A stretch of 62,090 nt of DNA from Bacillota bacterium (GTDB taxonomy: Bacteria > Bacillota > Limnochordia > DTU080): NCBI GenBank assembly GCA_012838035.1, contig DUQB01000116.1, positions 1 to 62,090 on the forward strand, in the 5' to 3' direction. Numbering within the stretch: the first letter of the stretch is position 1; each line of letters begins with the position of its first letter. The position numbers and the translations under genes are program-made. Positions 42,639-53,096 of this stretch are shown here, in pieces. The notes under the pieces were generated by a model. That model worked only from the letters and a program-made list of their open reading frames with translations, did not search any database and was not told where the DNA came from.

Positions 42639-43604
42639 CTAGAATAACTCATTAGCATCCGCGGAGGTCCGACGATAAGCCTTGCGAAAATCACTGGGGC
42701 TACAATTGGTAAGATCACGAAAAGCCCGTGAGAACTGGGCGGCATCTGCGATACCAACCGCTTTTCCAATCGCGGCTATCGACAAATCGGTACCGATGAG
42801 CAGTGATTGAGCGCGCTTCATGCGTTGCTCCTTGATATAGCTCCCCAATGACTGACCCGTCAATTTGTTGATTAACCGGTAAACATGTTTCTCGCTGTAA
42901 TGAAAGGCTGCGGCGATGCTCTGCGCGGAAACGTTGTCGGCCAAGTTCGCCTCTATGTAAGAGTGGATATCGGCAAGCTGCTCAATTTGTCTGCCATGTA
43001 GGATCTTTTTGGTGTCGCCCTCTGTTTGGCAACACGTTTGCCTCAATCGTTCGACCATGCACGACAACTCTTGTAGCTTTAAAAACGCCATCTTTGCATA
43101 GAGAGGCGGTTGACCGGTCACCTCATCGTTGATATCGATGAAAAGGTTCTCGAGTTTGGCTAGGTGCTTTTGCGGCACGTCCATAAAACGCAGCCCGTGG
43201 AGCTCTCCTAACCCAAGTGGATAACCCGGTTGCTCCGGCTCACCCAACAGACTGAGCAAAACGTCGGGCTGAATACAGACGTTCCAACGCGCGTATGTGC
43301 CGTGTACCAGTAGGCTGTGCGGCATAGTACTCGCGTACTGAACCAAAATAGGCGCTGTAAACGGGAAAGGCTGTTTATTCAAAGTAAGTACGCCGTGCCC
43401 CGATTGACAAAAGAGAAACTCAATGCCGATATGCTGGTGCGTTGTATATACGTAATTTTGGTGTACATGATGTTCGCAAAAAATCGGTTGATGCAGTAGT
43501 CTTAGGCAGAACTTGGTGTCCCAAGCCCGACCGTACCTACCCGAAGTCGTCGGAACAGGCGTCCCGTACATCGCTGCATCAACCTCCAACTTTGCATTGT
43601 ACAC
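42639..43604 (-). CDS. AraC-family transcriptional regulator with N-terminal cupin-like region
   Basis: C-terminal double HTH: SIAAAFHYSEKHVYRLINKLTGQSLGSYIKEQRMKRAQSLLIGTDLSIAAIGKAVGIADAAQFSRAFRDLTNCSPSDFR. Confidence 0.93.
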   Translation of the reverse strand: MYNAKLEVDAAMYGTPVPTTSGRYGRAWDTKFCLRLLHQPIFCEHHVHQNYVYTTHQHIGIEFLFCQSGHGVLTLNKQPFPFTAPILVQYASTMPHSLLVHGTYARWNVCIQPDVLLSLLGEPEQPGYPLGLGELHGLRFMDVPQKHLAKLENLFIDINDEVTGQPPLYAKMAFLKLQELSCMVERLRQTCCQTEGDTKKILHGRQIEQLADIHSYIEANLADNVSAQSIAAAFHYSEKHVYRLINKLTGQSLGSYIKEQRMKRAQSLLIGTDLSIAAIGKAVGIADAAQFSRAFRDLTNCSPSDFRKAYRRTSADANELF

Positions 43605-43748
43605 ATACGAAATGCTTCACATGTACGGCATCGTATGGGACAAGTCCTTCCGTGGAGTACGCGTTATAGGATCCGACGACGCCCATACGGCCTGCACTAG
43701 CCGGACACATTGTTCGCCACACAGGCACAATCGGCCCGAAAGACGTCT

Positions 43749-46025
43749 CTAAAGCAATATAGATACCTCATCCCGATCGATGCGTTCGATGCAGGAGCGT
43801 AACTTTGCCTGTAAGAAGGGATCTTCTTTCGCCGCATTGCGTACTTGCCGCAAGATGTCAATAGCTCTGCGGAACGCATACACTATGTCGCCTTCGTCAA
43901 CAAGCAGACCTTGCAGCAGCTCGTTAAAACGAGCACCTTCACTCCACTTAAAGGAAGCTTCCGCCATGTGCACGTTCAAGTGCACCGTAGTATAGCCTAA
44001 ATAGGTCTCCTCCATGGTCTCCAACAGGTTCATGACCCGACGCACCGGTCCCTCATCAAATACGCGTTGTCTTGCCCTGGTCTCGCCTTTACGAGGTTCA
44101 TAATCCAAGGAAACGCACAATGCTGCCAATTCACTTTCAGCCCAATCGTGGAATACGCCGCGGAAGAACAGTTCGGTGATCATCAACTCCTGGCCGTTAA
44201 TCTGCGCGGCAAATTGACCGCGTGTCGTCAGCTCATCCTCACGCAGGTAATCCAAGGCTGCGAGCAACGCCTTCTTATCTCTATACTGCTGAATGTAAAA
44301 ATCCGTCGGTGATAATTCCTGTAACTGACCGCGTGCCTCTGCCAGTTGACTTGTCAACCTGTTAAAGGTACGATCTCGCTCACGGCAAAGAGCCATGCAC
44401 TCATCACTGCACTTGCGTGTACTAATTGCGGACATCTCTTTCTCCAACCGGCGCATCTGTCGCCTTAGACTCTTTATACCGCGATAATCGCCGTTGCGTA
44501 GTCGTTTTTGCATCCGCTTAGCCAGTGCTCCGTGCTGCCTTTTCTTTTTCAGATAGCGCAACGGACAGCTCTCTTTGCCCATGTCTTGGCACCAATCAGC
44601 CGCCAACTCTTTTTCAATACGTACGATCTCCGCTTGCAATCGACGGCGTGTCGCCGTGGTCTGATATGAAGCGAAGTTCTTATGTAGGATGTCTATGGTC
44701 TCTTCTTCCGTGTAATTGTGGACTAGATTAAGTACAGTGTTATAGCTCAACGTAAAGCGGCTCTGGAGCGGTTCCACATCGCTTTCACGCATAGAGGGGA
44801 ATTCGTTGGGATTAAAGTAATTCATATCCACAACAGTAAACACATATCCTACCTCGTCAATACCACGACGCCCCGCCCGCCCGGCAATCTGGAAGTACTC
44901 GCGATTGGTTAGCGGTCGAAACACCGTGCCGTCCCATTTTGTGACCGCATCAAAGCACACTGTTTTACAGGGGAAGTTAAGTCCTACGGCAAACGTCTCG
45001 GTGCAATACAACACATAGATAAGCTTCTGTTCAAACAGCTCTTCCACTATGTCTTTGACAATAGGCAACAACCCGGCGTGGTGGTAGCCGATACCGCAAA
45101 GCAGCAGTTGCTCCAAATCGCGTAGACTTCCGCCCGAACTGCGATGGCGCTCAAGCTGCTCGTTGATCACTTCCTTCACGCGTCGTTTTTGGTTCGGTGA
45201 GAGAAAATCGCGCACTTCAGCCAGTTGATGCGCATGGGCTTCACACCGGCGCCGACTGAAGGCAAAAAAGAGGCACGGCAGGTACTCCGGCGGTAGTTCT
45301 TTGATTAAATCCAAGTGCGTTGTCTGTGGAAACTCATGACTGAGGTTGCCGGATGCGGTTGTGCCGAATTTGCGGGCATACCGATTGTAACGGCCAACCA
45401 TCTTGGCCAGGTCACAAAAGCCGTAATTCACTGAAAAAAGGCTGTGATGTAAAGGTACGGCGCGTTCAAAATGTCGCACCACCTGCACCTCGTGCCCCTG
45501 CACCGAACTGATCCACTGCGCTAGTTCCGTGACATTGGGGATGGTGGCGGATAGACCCAAAAAGCGCATATGCGGCGGCATAAAAATCAGGCTTTCTTCC
45601 CACACGCTGCCGCGCATCGGGTCATCAATATAGTGAATCTCGTCAAATATCACGTAGTGGACGCCATCGAGACGCGCCGGGCTCTGATGCAGGAGATTCC
45701 GAAAGATTTCGGTCGTCATAATGAGGATAGGTGCTTCCGGGTTCTCCACCACGTCACCGGTAAGAATACCCACATGCTCATCGCCTAACAACCGTTTAAA
45801 TTCCTTGTATTTCTGATTACTCAACGCCTTAATCGGCGCCGTATAGATTACCCGCTGATCGGCGTGAAAGCAACGTTCAATCACATAATCGGCGATAAGC
45901 GTTTTTCCGGTACCGGTAGGTGCGCTCACAAGCACCGATTGCTCTTTTTCAATGGCTTCTATAGCTTTGGCCTGGAAAGGATCGAGCTTGTATCCGCGAT
46001 AGGTCCGGACCACTTGTGTCTGCAT
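43749..46025 (-). CDS. Ski2-like DExH-box RNA helicase
   Basis: SAPTGTGKTLIADYVIE (Walker A), FDEIHYIDDPMRGSVWEE (DEIH), FLGLSATIPN, HHAGLLPIVKDIVEELF, QIAGRAGRRGIDEVG. Confidence 0.93.
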   Translation of the reverse strand: MQTQVVRTYRGYKLDPFQAKAIEAIEKEQSVLVSAPTGTGKTLIADYVIERCFHADQRVIYTAPIKALSNQKYKEFKRLLGDEHVGILTGDVVENPEAPILIMTTEIFRNLLHQSPARLDGVHYVIFDEIHYIDDPMRGSVWEESLIFMPPHMRFLGLSATIPNVTELAQWISSVQGHEVQVVRHFERAVPLHHSLFSVNYGFCDLAKMVGRYNRYARKFGTTASGNLSHEFPQTTHLDLIKELPPEYLPCLFFAFSRRRCEAHAHQLAEVRDFLSPNQKRRVKEVINEQLERHRSSGGSLRDLEQLLLCGIGYHHAGLLPIVKDIVEELFEQKLIYVLYCTETFAVGLNFPCKTVCFDAVTKWDGTVFRPLTNREYFQIAGRAGRRGIDEVGYVFTVVDMNYFNPNEFPSMRESDVEPLQSRFTLSYNTVLNLVHNYTEEETIDILHKNFASYQTTATRRRLQAEIVRIEKELAADWCQDMGKESCPLRYLKKKRQHGALAKRMQKRLRNGDYRGIKSLRRQMRRLEKEMSAISTRKCSDECMALCRERDRTFNRLTSQLAEARGQLQELSPTDFYIQQYRDKKALLAALDYLREDELTTRGQFAAQINGQELMITELFFRGVFHDWAESELAALCVSLDYEPRKGETRARQRVFDEGPVRRVMNLLETMEETYLGYTTVHLNVHMAEASFKWSEGARFNELLQGLLVDEGDIVYAFRRAIDILRQVRNAAKEDPFLQAKLRSCIERIDRDEVSILL

Positions 46026-46131
46026 CAGATGAATGCACTCCCTGCGTCTTTGTTGCGGTGACGATATGATATAATTCTGTCCGAGGAGCTCCTGCTCCGG
46101 CCATTAAAAGTGAGCTTCAAGGAGAAAGATA

Positions 46132-47247
46132 TTGAGCCTAATCAGCCGGCTGAAAACCTACGCCGCTGCAATCGGCTTGGACGCCCTGGCCGTCACATCC
46201 GCCGCGCCTTTTGCCGCTGAGGCAGCCATTCTACGCGAGCGGTCGGCGGCTGATCTGTATCCTGCGTTTATTACGCGCAACCTGGCGCAACGTTGCGACC
46301 CTACGGTAGTACTTCCCGGTTGCCGATCGGTGATTGTAGCGGCATTGTCGTATCATTCACGGGAGGAACCCAGCGAGCCGTCTCGCCGATCGGGTTATGT
46401 AGCCCGTTATGCTCAGTGCGACGACTACCATCAGGTACTTTATGCCAAGCTGCAATTGCTGGCCGAGTTCCTCACGCCGCATGCCCCAGACTCACACCGG
46501 TATAAGATCCAAGTTGACAATGGGCCGTGTTTGGAACGTGCCGCTGCTTTGCGCGCCGGTTTGGGCTGGCAAGGTAAAAACAATTTGCTGTATGTGCCCG
46601 GTTTGGGCTCATGGGTCGTACTTGGCATATTACTTACCAATATTACCTTACCGCACCAGGTGTTGTCTCCACAAAGCCGGTGCGGTAGTTGTGAACGTTG
46701 TCTAAAGAGTTGTCCGACAGATGCTCTCGTAGGTCCATACACAATAGACCCGCAACGCTGTCTAGCTTATATTACCCAAATGCCGGGCTTAATCCCGCAT
46801 ACCTATCGCAAGTTGATGGGGGCGCGGCTGTGGGGATGCGATACATGCCAGTTGGTTTGCCCTCATAATGCCAAACTGCCGGTCCGCAGGCATGCGGAGT
46901 GGGGTGAACCGCTCAAAACGCCGGACCTGATCGCCTTACTGCAAATGTCCCCGGCGGAGTTCACCGCTCAATTCGGCAGAACAGCTCTCCACTGGCGGGG
47001 AGTAAAAACATTGCGACGCAATGCTGCCATAGTGTTAGGCAATCTTGGTGATCGAGAGGCTGTTGGGGCGCTTGCGGCTCAGGTGAGACATCATCCCAGC
47101 CCTATTCAACGTGCCGTTTGCGCTTGGGCTTTAGGAGAAATTGGCGGTGAATCGGCGCGGAGCAGTTTATCTCAGGCATTGCAGCATGAGAGAGAACCCC
47201 AAGTGCGGGCAGAAATTCAAACGGCTCTAGCCGCAATCGGAGGTTGA
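46132..47247 (+). CDS. queG: Epoxyqueuosine reductase with C-terminal HEAT-like repeats (TTG start)
   Basis: WQGKNNLLYVPGLGSWVVLG; CGSCERCLKSCPTDAL and CDTCQLVCPHN 4Fe-4S motifs; C-terminal HEAT-like repeats. Confidence 0.94.
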   Translation: MSLISRLKTYAAAIGLDALAVTSAAPFAAEAAILRERSAADLYPAFITRNLAQRCDPTVVLPGCRSVIVAALSYHSREEPSEPSRRSGYVARYAQCDDYHQVLYAKLQLLAEFLTPHAPDSHRYKIQVDNGPCLERAAALRAGLGWQGKNNLLYVPGLGSWVVLGILLTNITLPHQVLSPQSRCGSCERCLKSCPTDALVGPYTIDPQRCLAYITQMPGLIPHTYRKLMGARLWGCDTCQLVCPHNAKLPVRRHAEWGEPLKTPDLIALLQMSPAEFTAQFGRTALHWRGVKTLRRNAAIVLGNLGDREAVGALAAQVRHHPSPIQRAVCAWALGEIGGESARSSLSQALQHEREPQVRAEIQTALAAIGG

Positions 47248-47289
47248 ACCGACTGCACGGGCATTCACCGCTGCAGCTGGAACAGAGGA

Positions 47290-48021
47290 TTAGGAAGCCA
47301 ACGCGGGAAAAAGGCGGCCGAGTACATCGGGGATCTCCAGTAAACTCGTGACCCGTACGTAACGCGGATCGTCGCCATCAATGGGAACGACATCATAAGC
47401 CCAGGTATCCTGCAAAACGTGAACGGCATGCATGCCCAGCTCCAAAGCAGGGGCTATATCCGAGCGGGGACTATTGCCGATGACGCAACAATCTTCCGGG
47501 CGGCGCGGACCAAGTGCAGCCCGTAAGGTCTGCACATTTTTGTCCGGAGTAACATACAACCGATCCACAAGCGGTCGGTATCCCGACCGTTCCACTTTAT
47601 GCGTCTGTATGACGGCATCACCGGCAGTCCATATGGTTATTTCACAACCGAGTTCCCGCAACTGCGTCAGTAATTGCCGAGCGCCCGGATAATCCGCTTG
47701 CTCCATATATGGAACCGCGGCCGCTTTTTCATAAAGCAGCGCGGCAAGGCGCGGTTCCACGTCGGTGCTATGTTCTTGCGCCAATTGCCGATAAACATCC
47801 ACCCAAGCACTAGGGTAATTCTCCGGGTTCAAACCCCTGGCTTCAGCCTTGCTCAAATCGATGTCGTGCGCCAACGTGGTGATCTGTTCAACGCTGAGGC
47901 GAATTTGCGGCAGCTTTTGCAGCAACAATCCGGCGTTTTCCCGACTTACTTGCGTATAGAGCGCATTGGTAACCTTCAGCGTGTCATCCCAATCGACGAA
48001 CACGTGCACCTGAGCAGACAA
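47290..48021 (-). CDS. HAD-superfamily hydrolase
   Basis: VFVDWDDTLKVTNALY (DxDxT), ITIWTAGD, CCVIGNSPRSDIAPALELGMHAVHV. Confidence 0.85.
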   Translation of the reverse strand: MSAQVHVFVDWDDTLKVTNALYTQVSRENAGLLLQKLPQIRLSVEQITTLAHDIDLSKAEARGLNPENYPSAWVDVYRQLAQEHSTDVEPRLAALLYEKAAAVPYMEQADYPGARQLLTQLRELGCEITIWTAGDAVIQTHKVERSGYRPLVDRLYVTPDKNVQTLRAALGPRRPEDCCVIGNSPRSDIAPALELGMHAVHVLQDTWAYDVVPIDGDDPRYVRVTSLLEIPDVLGRLFPALAS

Positions 48022-48057
48022 ACGTTGTAACCTCCCGGAAAACTAACCATGTGCCTT

Positions 48058-49005
48058 TTAGTCTATCACAAAGATAATCGCAAAACGACCTAGAAAGTCG
48101 TATTGGTCTGTGGCTGCGCGTATCCTGCGCGCGGCTTCCTCACCAATTATGACGCTGGTTCGCGGCATCCCGCTCACCCCTTGGGCGTCCACAATTAACG
48201 GCAAGCGCATCGGATACTCTTCACTGACCGCCAGGCGCGGGTGCTCCGCAGCATCTTCTAAGGTACGCACATAGGCAACCAAGCCTTTGCCTATCAGCTG
48301 CTCAAAGGTAGCGCCTTTACCGTCAAAAATCAGTCTGCCGGTTACATCATAGATTCTAGGACTCATGCCTCTTTCCAACGTAGTACCGAGCGCGTTCACA
48401 ACCAGCCCGGTATACAAGGGCTTTCCTGCCTTCAGATTGACTTCCCACTGTGCCGCTACTTCCTCAGCAGCGGTTTTACTCTCTTGCACAGAGACATCGT
48501 CCCACCAGACCGTACCCCCCGCGCTGCTTGCCAGGACAATTTCGCCTTTAGCATCGGTTGCTGTAAACTCCAAGGCAATCCGTTCCCAACCATCTCCGGT
48601 AAGTCCCCTATACAGGCTGGGAAATCCGTCGGACATACGTACGCCGATACGGGCCTGCAGTCCGGATCTTTCAGCCTTAGCCCAAGCCGTGAGCACATAC
48701 CGGCGTCCGGGCACTAGTGGTAGTAGCGGTTGCACTAACTCCGAACCAAAATCACTCAGTGAAGTGAGCGCAACCGCATAATCCGGTGCCGCTCCAGCGT
48801 CGGCTTGCCGTCCGGCATTGCTCTCTACTCTGCCATGCGCCGGAAGCACCCAAGCTGATTTGGCAGGCTGTAAGCCCAATACCTGAAAGTTGCCGTCCAC
48901 CATATATTGGACCGTCGTGCCCCATGCAGAGCCCGTCCACAACCCAAGAAACGTACAAAGCAGCGTAATAACCATAGCCAAGGAGAACCGACCGCGTCTA
49001 TTCAT
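48058..49005 (-). CDS. Secreted protein with carbohydrate-binding-module-like beta-sandwich
   Basis: Signal peptide MNRRGRFSLAMVITLLCTFLGLWTGSAWG; CenC/CBM-like YVLTAWAKAERSGLQARIGVRMSDG...WERIALEFTATDAKGEIVLASSAGGTVWWDDVSVQE; start moved to ATG 49005. Confidence 0.7.
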   Translation of the reverse strand: MNRRGRFSLAMVITLLCTFLGLWTGSAWGTTVQYMVDGNFQVLGLQPAKSAWVLPAHGRVESNAGRQADAGAAPDYAVALTSLSDFGSELVQPLLPLVPGRRYVLTAWAKAERSGLQARIGVRMSDGFPSLYRGLTGDGWERIALEFTATDAKGEIVLASSAGGTVWWDDVSVQESKTAAEEVAAQWEVNLKAGKPLYTGLVVNALGTTLERGMSPRIYDVTGRLIFDGKGATFEQLIGKGLVAYVRTLEDAAEHPRLAVSEEYPMRLPLIVDAQGVSGMPRTSVIIGEEAARRIRAATDQYDFLGRFAIIFVID

Positions 49006-49085
49006 CCGACATCCCCTCTCTAACTCTATTACCTGCTTAGTACATATAAGGACAAGTATTACCTCTAATGCTCTTTCACACAAAA

Positions 49086-49107
49086 AGCGACCTTTATAGA
49101 GGCCGCT
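49086..49107 (-). terminator. Terminator downstream of the second thioredoxin
   Basis: Minus: AAGCGGCCTctataAAGGTCGCTTTTTGTG. Confidence 0.65.
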
Positions 49108-49142
49108 TATGTAGAAAGAGCATGACGAGTAATGCGTTCGAT

Positions 49143-49460
49143 TCAGCCTATTGCCGCTAGAATCCGCTCTTTTAGCTGCTCCTTGTTAAGCAAGCCTACT
49201 GTTCGGCCTACTTCCTTACCACCTTTGAAAATCACCAAGGTGGGAATGCTTAATATGCCGTATTTGGACGTTGCTTCCGGATTATCATCGATATTCAACT
49301 TGACGATGCTGACCTGTTCGCTCAGTTCGTTACCAACTTCATCAAGAACCGGCGCGAAACGACGACATGGTCCGCACCATGGCGCCCAAAAGTCAACCGC
49401 CACAGGTTTCTCTGCTTCCAAAACGCTGCTTTGGAATGTGGAATCGGTGATTTCCTCCAT
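49143..49460 (-). CDS. Thioredoxin (second copy)
   Basis: VAVDFWAPWCGPCRRFAPVLDEV. Confidence 0.94.
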   Translation of the reverse strand: MEEITDSTFQSSVLEAEKPVAVDFWAPWCGPCRRFAPVLDEVGNELSEQVSIVKLNIDDNPEATSKYGILSIPTLVIFKGGKEVGRTVGLLNKEQLKERILAAIG

Positions 49461-49737
49461 AACCGGCTCGCAGCCCGCGCTGACGAGCCTTCACCTCCTT
49501 CAGTGATGAGTCTGATGCATCCGGAGGCGACAGTCCATATAGTCGCCGAACTACGCCCCTGGATCGACATTGAGTTTATTCTAGCCATACGCCATACAGT
49601 CGTCAAGTATCCGGAGCGGTTGTTCGGACCGCTCCGGAATAGGCTAAAGAGGCACGCCTGTGCCTACATGCTCAGTATAAACCGAGGCGCATGGCCTCAT
49701 CCCTAGTTGTAGCAAGGCCATGCGCGCATGCGACCGA

Positions 49738-52011
49738 TTAAAGCAGGGGATGCTCATGCATGGCTTTAAGCCGCTGCCATCTACGTTCCACTTCCTGTGC
49801 GAAAGCCTCAACCACATGTGCGTTTTCCGGCCGGGTCAAGTGCCTGGTTTTACCCATCAACTTGAGCCAGTCAATGACGGGAACCCGCTTTTTCTTCTCC
49901 TCCGGATCGTAGGTGATGGTGGTGATACCCCGTTCAACTTCATAGAGGGGGAAGAAGCATGTATTGACGGCAGTCTGTACGATCAGATTACCTTTGTTGT
50001 CTTCCGCTCTCCAGTTAAGCGGGCAACTGATCAGGAGTTTTCCGTAGGCAAGTCCTTCATTTTTGGCATACCATTGCGCCTTTACGGCCTTACGTATCAG
50101 ATCCTGAGGAAATGCCTCGACACCGGTAAACACATACGGAATATGGGTAGCCGCCATAATTTGAGCGGTATCTTTGTGATGGAACATCTTACCCGTCGCA
50201 TGCGCACCTGGATTCGACGTGCTGGTAGAGTGGCCCAGCGGCGTAGAATAAGACAACTGACTGCCCGTGTTCATATAACCTTCGTTGTCGTACTCCAAGA
50301 TGATCATGCGATGATTGCGCAAAGCAGTACCGATGGCCGGCCCCATACCGATGTCCATACCGCCGTCACCAGTAACCATCACGAAGGTGATGTCTTCGCC
50401 TACCGGTATTTCGCCGCGCTCTTTCTTCTCGTGGAACATCTCCACTAAACCGGAGAGCGTTGCGGCGCCGTTTTGAAACAGATTGTGCAGATAGGTTACC
50501 CTGTGCGAGCTGTAGGGGTATCCCGTGGTTACGACCATGGCGCATCCCGTATGGAAAAGCACGACCACATCGCCTTCCAATGCGCTGAAGAACTGGTTGA
50601 GAGCCGGGAAAATTCCACAGCCCGGGCAGGCACCATGCCCCGGAGCAATTCGTTTGGGCCGGGCGGTGAGTTGCCTGGGTATGGCTGCTTTTACCTTCAG
50701 CTCACCTGACTCAGTCATCTCGGCCTGCGTTAAGCCAAGCTCAACTTCCTCTTTCCGCAACGGCTTCACTACGGTAGTGGGTACGGCGCCGGCTCCGCGG
50801 GCGGTCACGCCGTGGTAATCGAACCGTTGGGCTACTTGCCCTTTTTCCACAGCATCTATAGCTAGGGAGAAAAATGCTTCCGCATCATCATGATAGAAGT
50901 CCCTACCGCCCATCCCGTAGATGCGAGTGAGACAGATGGTATTATTGTCAGGATCGTCTTTAAGAGCGGCTTTCACCTCATGCGTCATGGGACCGCCGTC
51001 AGCGCCGTAGGAATCGCCCCTTTCGCCTATTACGACGCATTTTACATTCGCAAGAGCTTTCCTGATGTCTGCCGCCGGGAAAGGACGCAATACATTAGGG
51101 CTGATTACGCCTGCCTTGATGCCTTGTAAACGCAGGCGATCAGCGACATCCTTTGCCGTTTCCGCGGCGGATTGCAACAAGAACACCGCAACCTCGGCAT
51201 CATCCATATTGTATGAATCAAGCACCGGATAACTCCGCCCCGATATGGCGGCATACGCCTCAAATACCTCCGGAGTGATCTTGCGGGCCGCTTCCATGGC
51301 TTGATGCAGTTGGTATTTATTGTTCATTAAATCAGGATCGTTCATGTATGGGCCGATGGTGACGGGGTTACGGGGATCAAGCGCCGTAACGCGCGGAGGT
51401 ATCTCGCCGATGAAAGACTGCACCGCTTTGGCGTCGGCAAAGTAACGTACCCTTTGCTTCTGGTGGCTCGTAAAGAAACCGTCGTATGCGACGATCACCG
51501 GCAACTGCACATCGGGATGTTCTGAAATCCGTACCGCCATAATGTTCATATCGTATACGGCTTGAGGATCACGCGCCGACAACACGATCCAACCGGTATG
51601 AATGGCAAAGTATAGGTCGCTATGATCACCGCGAATATCCAATGGTCCGCTCACGGTACGCGTCACCAAATCGAGCACCATGGGGAAACGCGTGCCCGAC
51701 TGTACCGGCAGTTGCTCCAAGGCGTAAAGTAGACCGTTTGCACTGGTAGCGTTGAACACGCGTCCGCCGCCGGTAGATGCGCCGTAGCATATACCTGCGG
51801 CTCCGTGCTCGCCGTCCGCGGGGATCATTCTGATTTGGTGTTCCCCATCGGCTTTTGCTTCATCAAGGTACTCCGCTATTTCGGTGGACGGCGTGATCGG
51901 ATAGTAGCCCATAACATGGAAATTGATTTGCTTGGCGGCTTGAGCAGCCATCTCATTGCCGGAAAGGAAGTCGACAACCTGCTTATATCCTACTTGCTTT
52001 TCTATAGCCAT
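49738..52011 (-). CDS. 2-oxoacid:ferredoxin oxidoreductase, fused alpha+beta subunits
   Basis: Alpha: VMGYYPITPSTEIAEYL; beta: IAPGHGACPGCGIFPALNQFFSALEGDVVVLFHTGCAMV and TPP motif TGDGGMDIGMGPAIGTALRNHRMIILEYDNEGYMNTG. Confidence 0.92.
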   Translation of the reverse strand: MAIEKQVGYKQVVDFLSGNEMAAQAAKQINFHVMGYYPITPSTEIAEYLDEAKADGEHQIRMIPADGEHGAAGICYGASTGGGRVFNATSANGLLYALEQLPVQSGTRFPMVLDLVTRTVSGPLDIRGDHSDLYFAIHTGWIVLSARDPQAVYDMNIMAVRISEHPDVQLPVIVAYDGFFTSHQKQRVRYFADAKAVQSFIGEIPPRVTALDPRNPVTIGPYMNDPDLMNNKYQLHQAMEAARKITPEVFEAYAAISGRSYPVLDSYNMDDAEVAVFLLQSAAETAKDVADRLRLQGIKAGVISPNVLRPFPAADIRKALANVKCVVIGERGDSYGADGGPMTHEVKAALKDDPDNNTICLTRIYGMGGRDFYHDDAEAFFSLAIDAVEKGQVAQRFDYHGVTARGAGAVPTTVVKPLRKEEVELGLTQAEMTESGELKVKAAIPRQLTARPKRIAPGHGACPGCGIFPALNQFFSALEGDVVVLFHTGCAMVVTTGYPYSSHRVTYLHNLFQNGAATLSGLVEMFHEKKERGEIPVGEDITFVMVTGDGGMDIGMGPAIGTALRNHRMIILEYDNEGYMNTGSQLSYSTPLGHSTSTSNPGAHATGKMFHHKDTAQIMAATHIPYVFTGVEAFPQDLIRKAVKAQWYAKNEGLAYGKLLISCPLNWRAEDNKGNLIVQTAVNTCFFPLYEVERGITTITYDPEEKKKRVPVIDWLKLMGKTRHLTRPENAHVVEAFAQEVERRWQRLKAMHEHPLL

Positions 52012-52064
52012 CTATTATCACCTAACCTTTTCGTGGCTCAGCCATCTAGCCGTATGACAGACGG

Positions 52065-53096
52065 CTATGCGCTTTGGGATGCCTGTTCATCGGCCATTTT
52101 CGCCAAAGAGTGGCGGACGCGATGTTCGTGGGCGTAACCATCGGTTTCACGCATCGGTACTAAAGCTTGCACCGGACAAGCTTCTACGCACTTGAGACAG
52201 CCTTTGCAGTACTGATAATCGATGCCGCGTAGGACTTGTGCGGGCTTACCGCGTTTATCGGTTCCTGCCTCCCACACAAAGCACATATCCGGACAGACCA
52301 GATCGCACTGTGCGCAGTCTATGCATTTTTCGCGCAGGTATTGCGGCAGGAAGCCTTGGCGTGAAATGGAGAGATCCTTAAGCACACTGTTACCGGGATT
52401 AGGGATATAGCCTCCGATAGGAGCTGTTTCGTAGCCATAAACGGGTTGAGTGCGAGTAAAGGGTTGCTCGGCCGCATCGGAATCGGAGATCGTTTCCAAC
52501 CGCAGTTCGTCATAGCCGCGCTGGAAGCAACGCAGATTGGCCTCTAGCAGCTGAGGATACTTTTTCCCCAACGTATTGGCGATTGTGTCGCGAATTACAT
52601 CCGCATCCAAGAAGGTGCAAGCCCGGGCTACTGCCCCTAGCATGGCCGTATTCACTCGACTTTTCTCCTGAACGGCAATACTTAGGGCATCAACCACACC
52701 GACCACACCGGCTGTGATACCCAGTTTTTCAGTGATCTCCGCGACTGATTTCGCCGTATTAACAATAATTATGCTGTCTTTATACAATCCGCCTGTAACA
52801 TCGGAGCCGGGTTTAATGAGCGCTTCGTGGAATATGGCAAGCAGATGAGGACGTTCCACAGGAGCGCAACTACGCACCTTTACTTCGGGTGCGCAGAAGC
52901 GAACAAAGGCTTTTACCGACGACCCTTTTTTCTCAGAACCATACGAGGAGAAGTTGGAGCCGTTGAGCCCCATGCCAAGGACACCGCTCTCAGCAAGGAT
53001 TTTGCCGGCGACGTTGGCCCCTAATCCCCCTATGGATTCGAAACGAATTTCATAAAATCCTTCGGGGTTTACTACCGGGAGCTTGATATTGTCCAT
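52065..53096 (-). CDS. 2-oxoacid:ferredoxin oxidoreductase, fused gamma + delta (2x[4Fe-4S]) subunits
   Basis: Gamma: EIRFESIGGLGANVAGKILAESGVLGMG; ferredoxin: CIDCAQCDLVCPDMC...YCKGCLKCVEACP. Confidence 0.92.
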   Translation of the reverse strand: MDNIKLPVVNPEGFYEIRFESIGGLGANVAGKILAESGVLGMGLNGSNFSSYGSEKKGSSVKAFVRFCAPEVKVRSCAPVERPHLLAIFHEALIKPGSDVTGGLYKDSIIIVNTAKSVAEITEKLGITAGVVGVVDALSIAVQEKSRVNTAMLGAVARACTFLDADVIRDTIANTLGKKYPQLLEANLRCFQRGYDELRLETISDSDAAEQPFTRTQPVYGYETAPIGGYIPNPGNSVLKDLSISRQGFLPQYLREKCIDCAQCDLVCPDMCFVWEAGTDKRGKPAQVLRGIDYQYCKGCLKCVEACPVQALVPMRETDGYAHEHRVRHSLAKMADEQASQSA

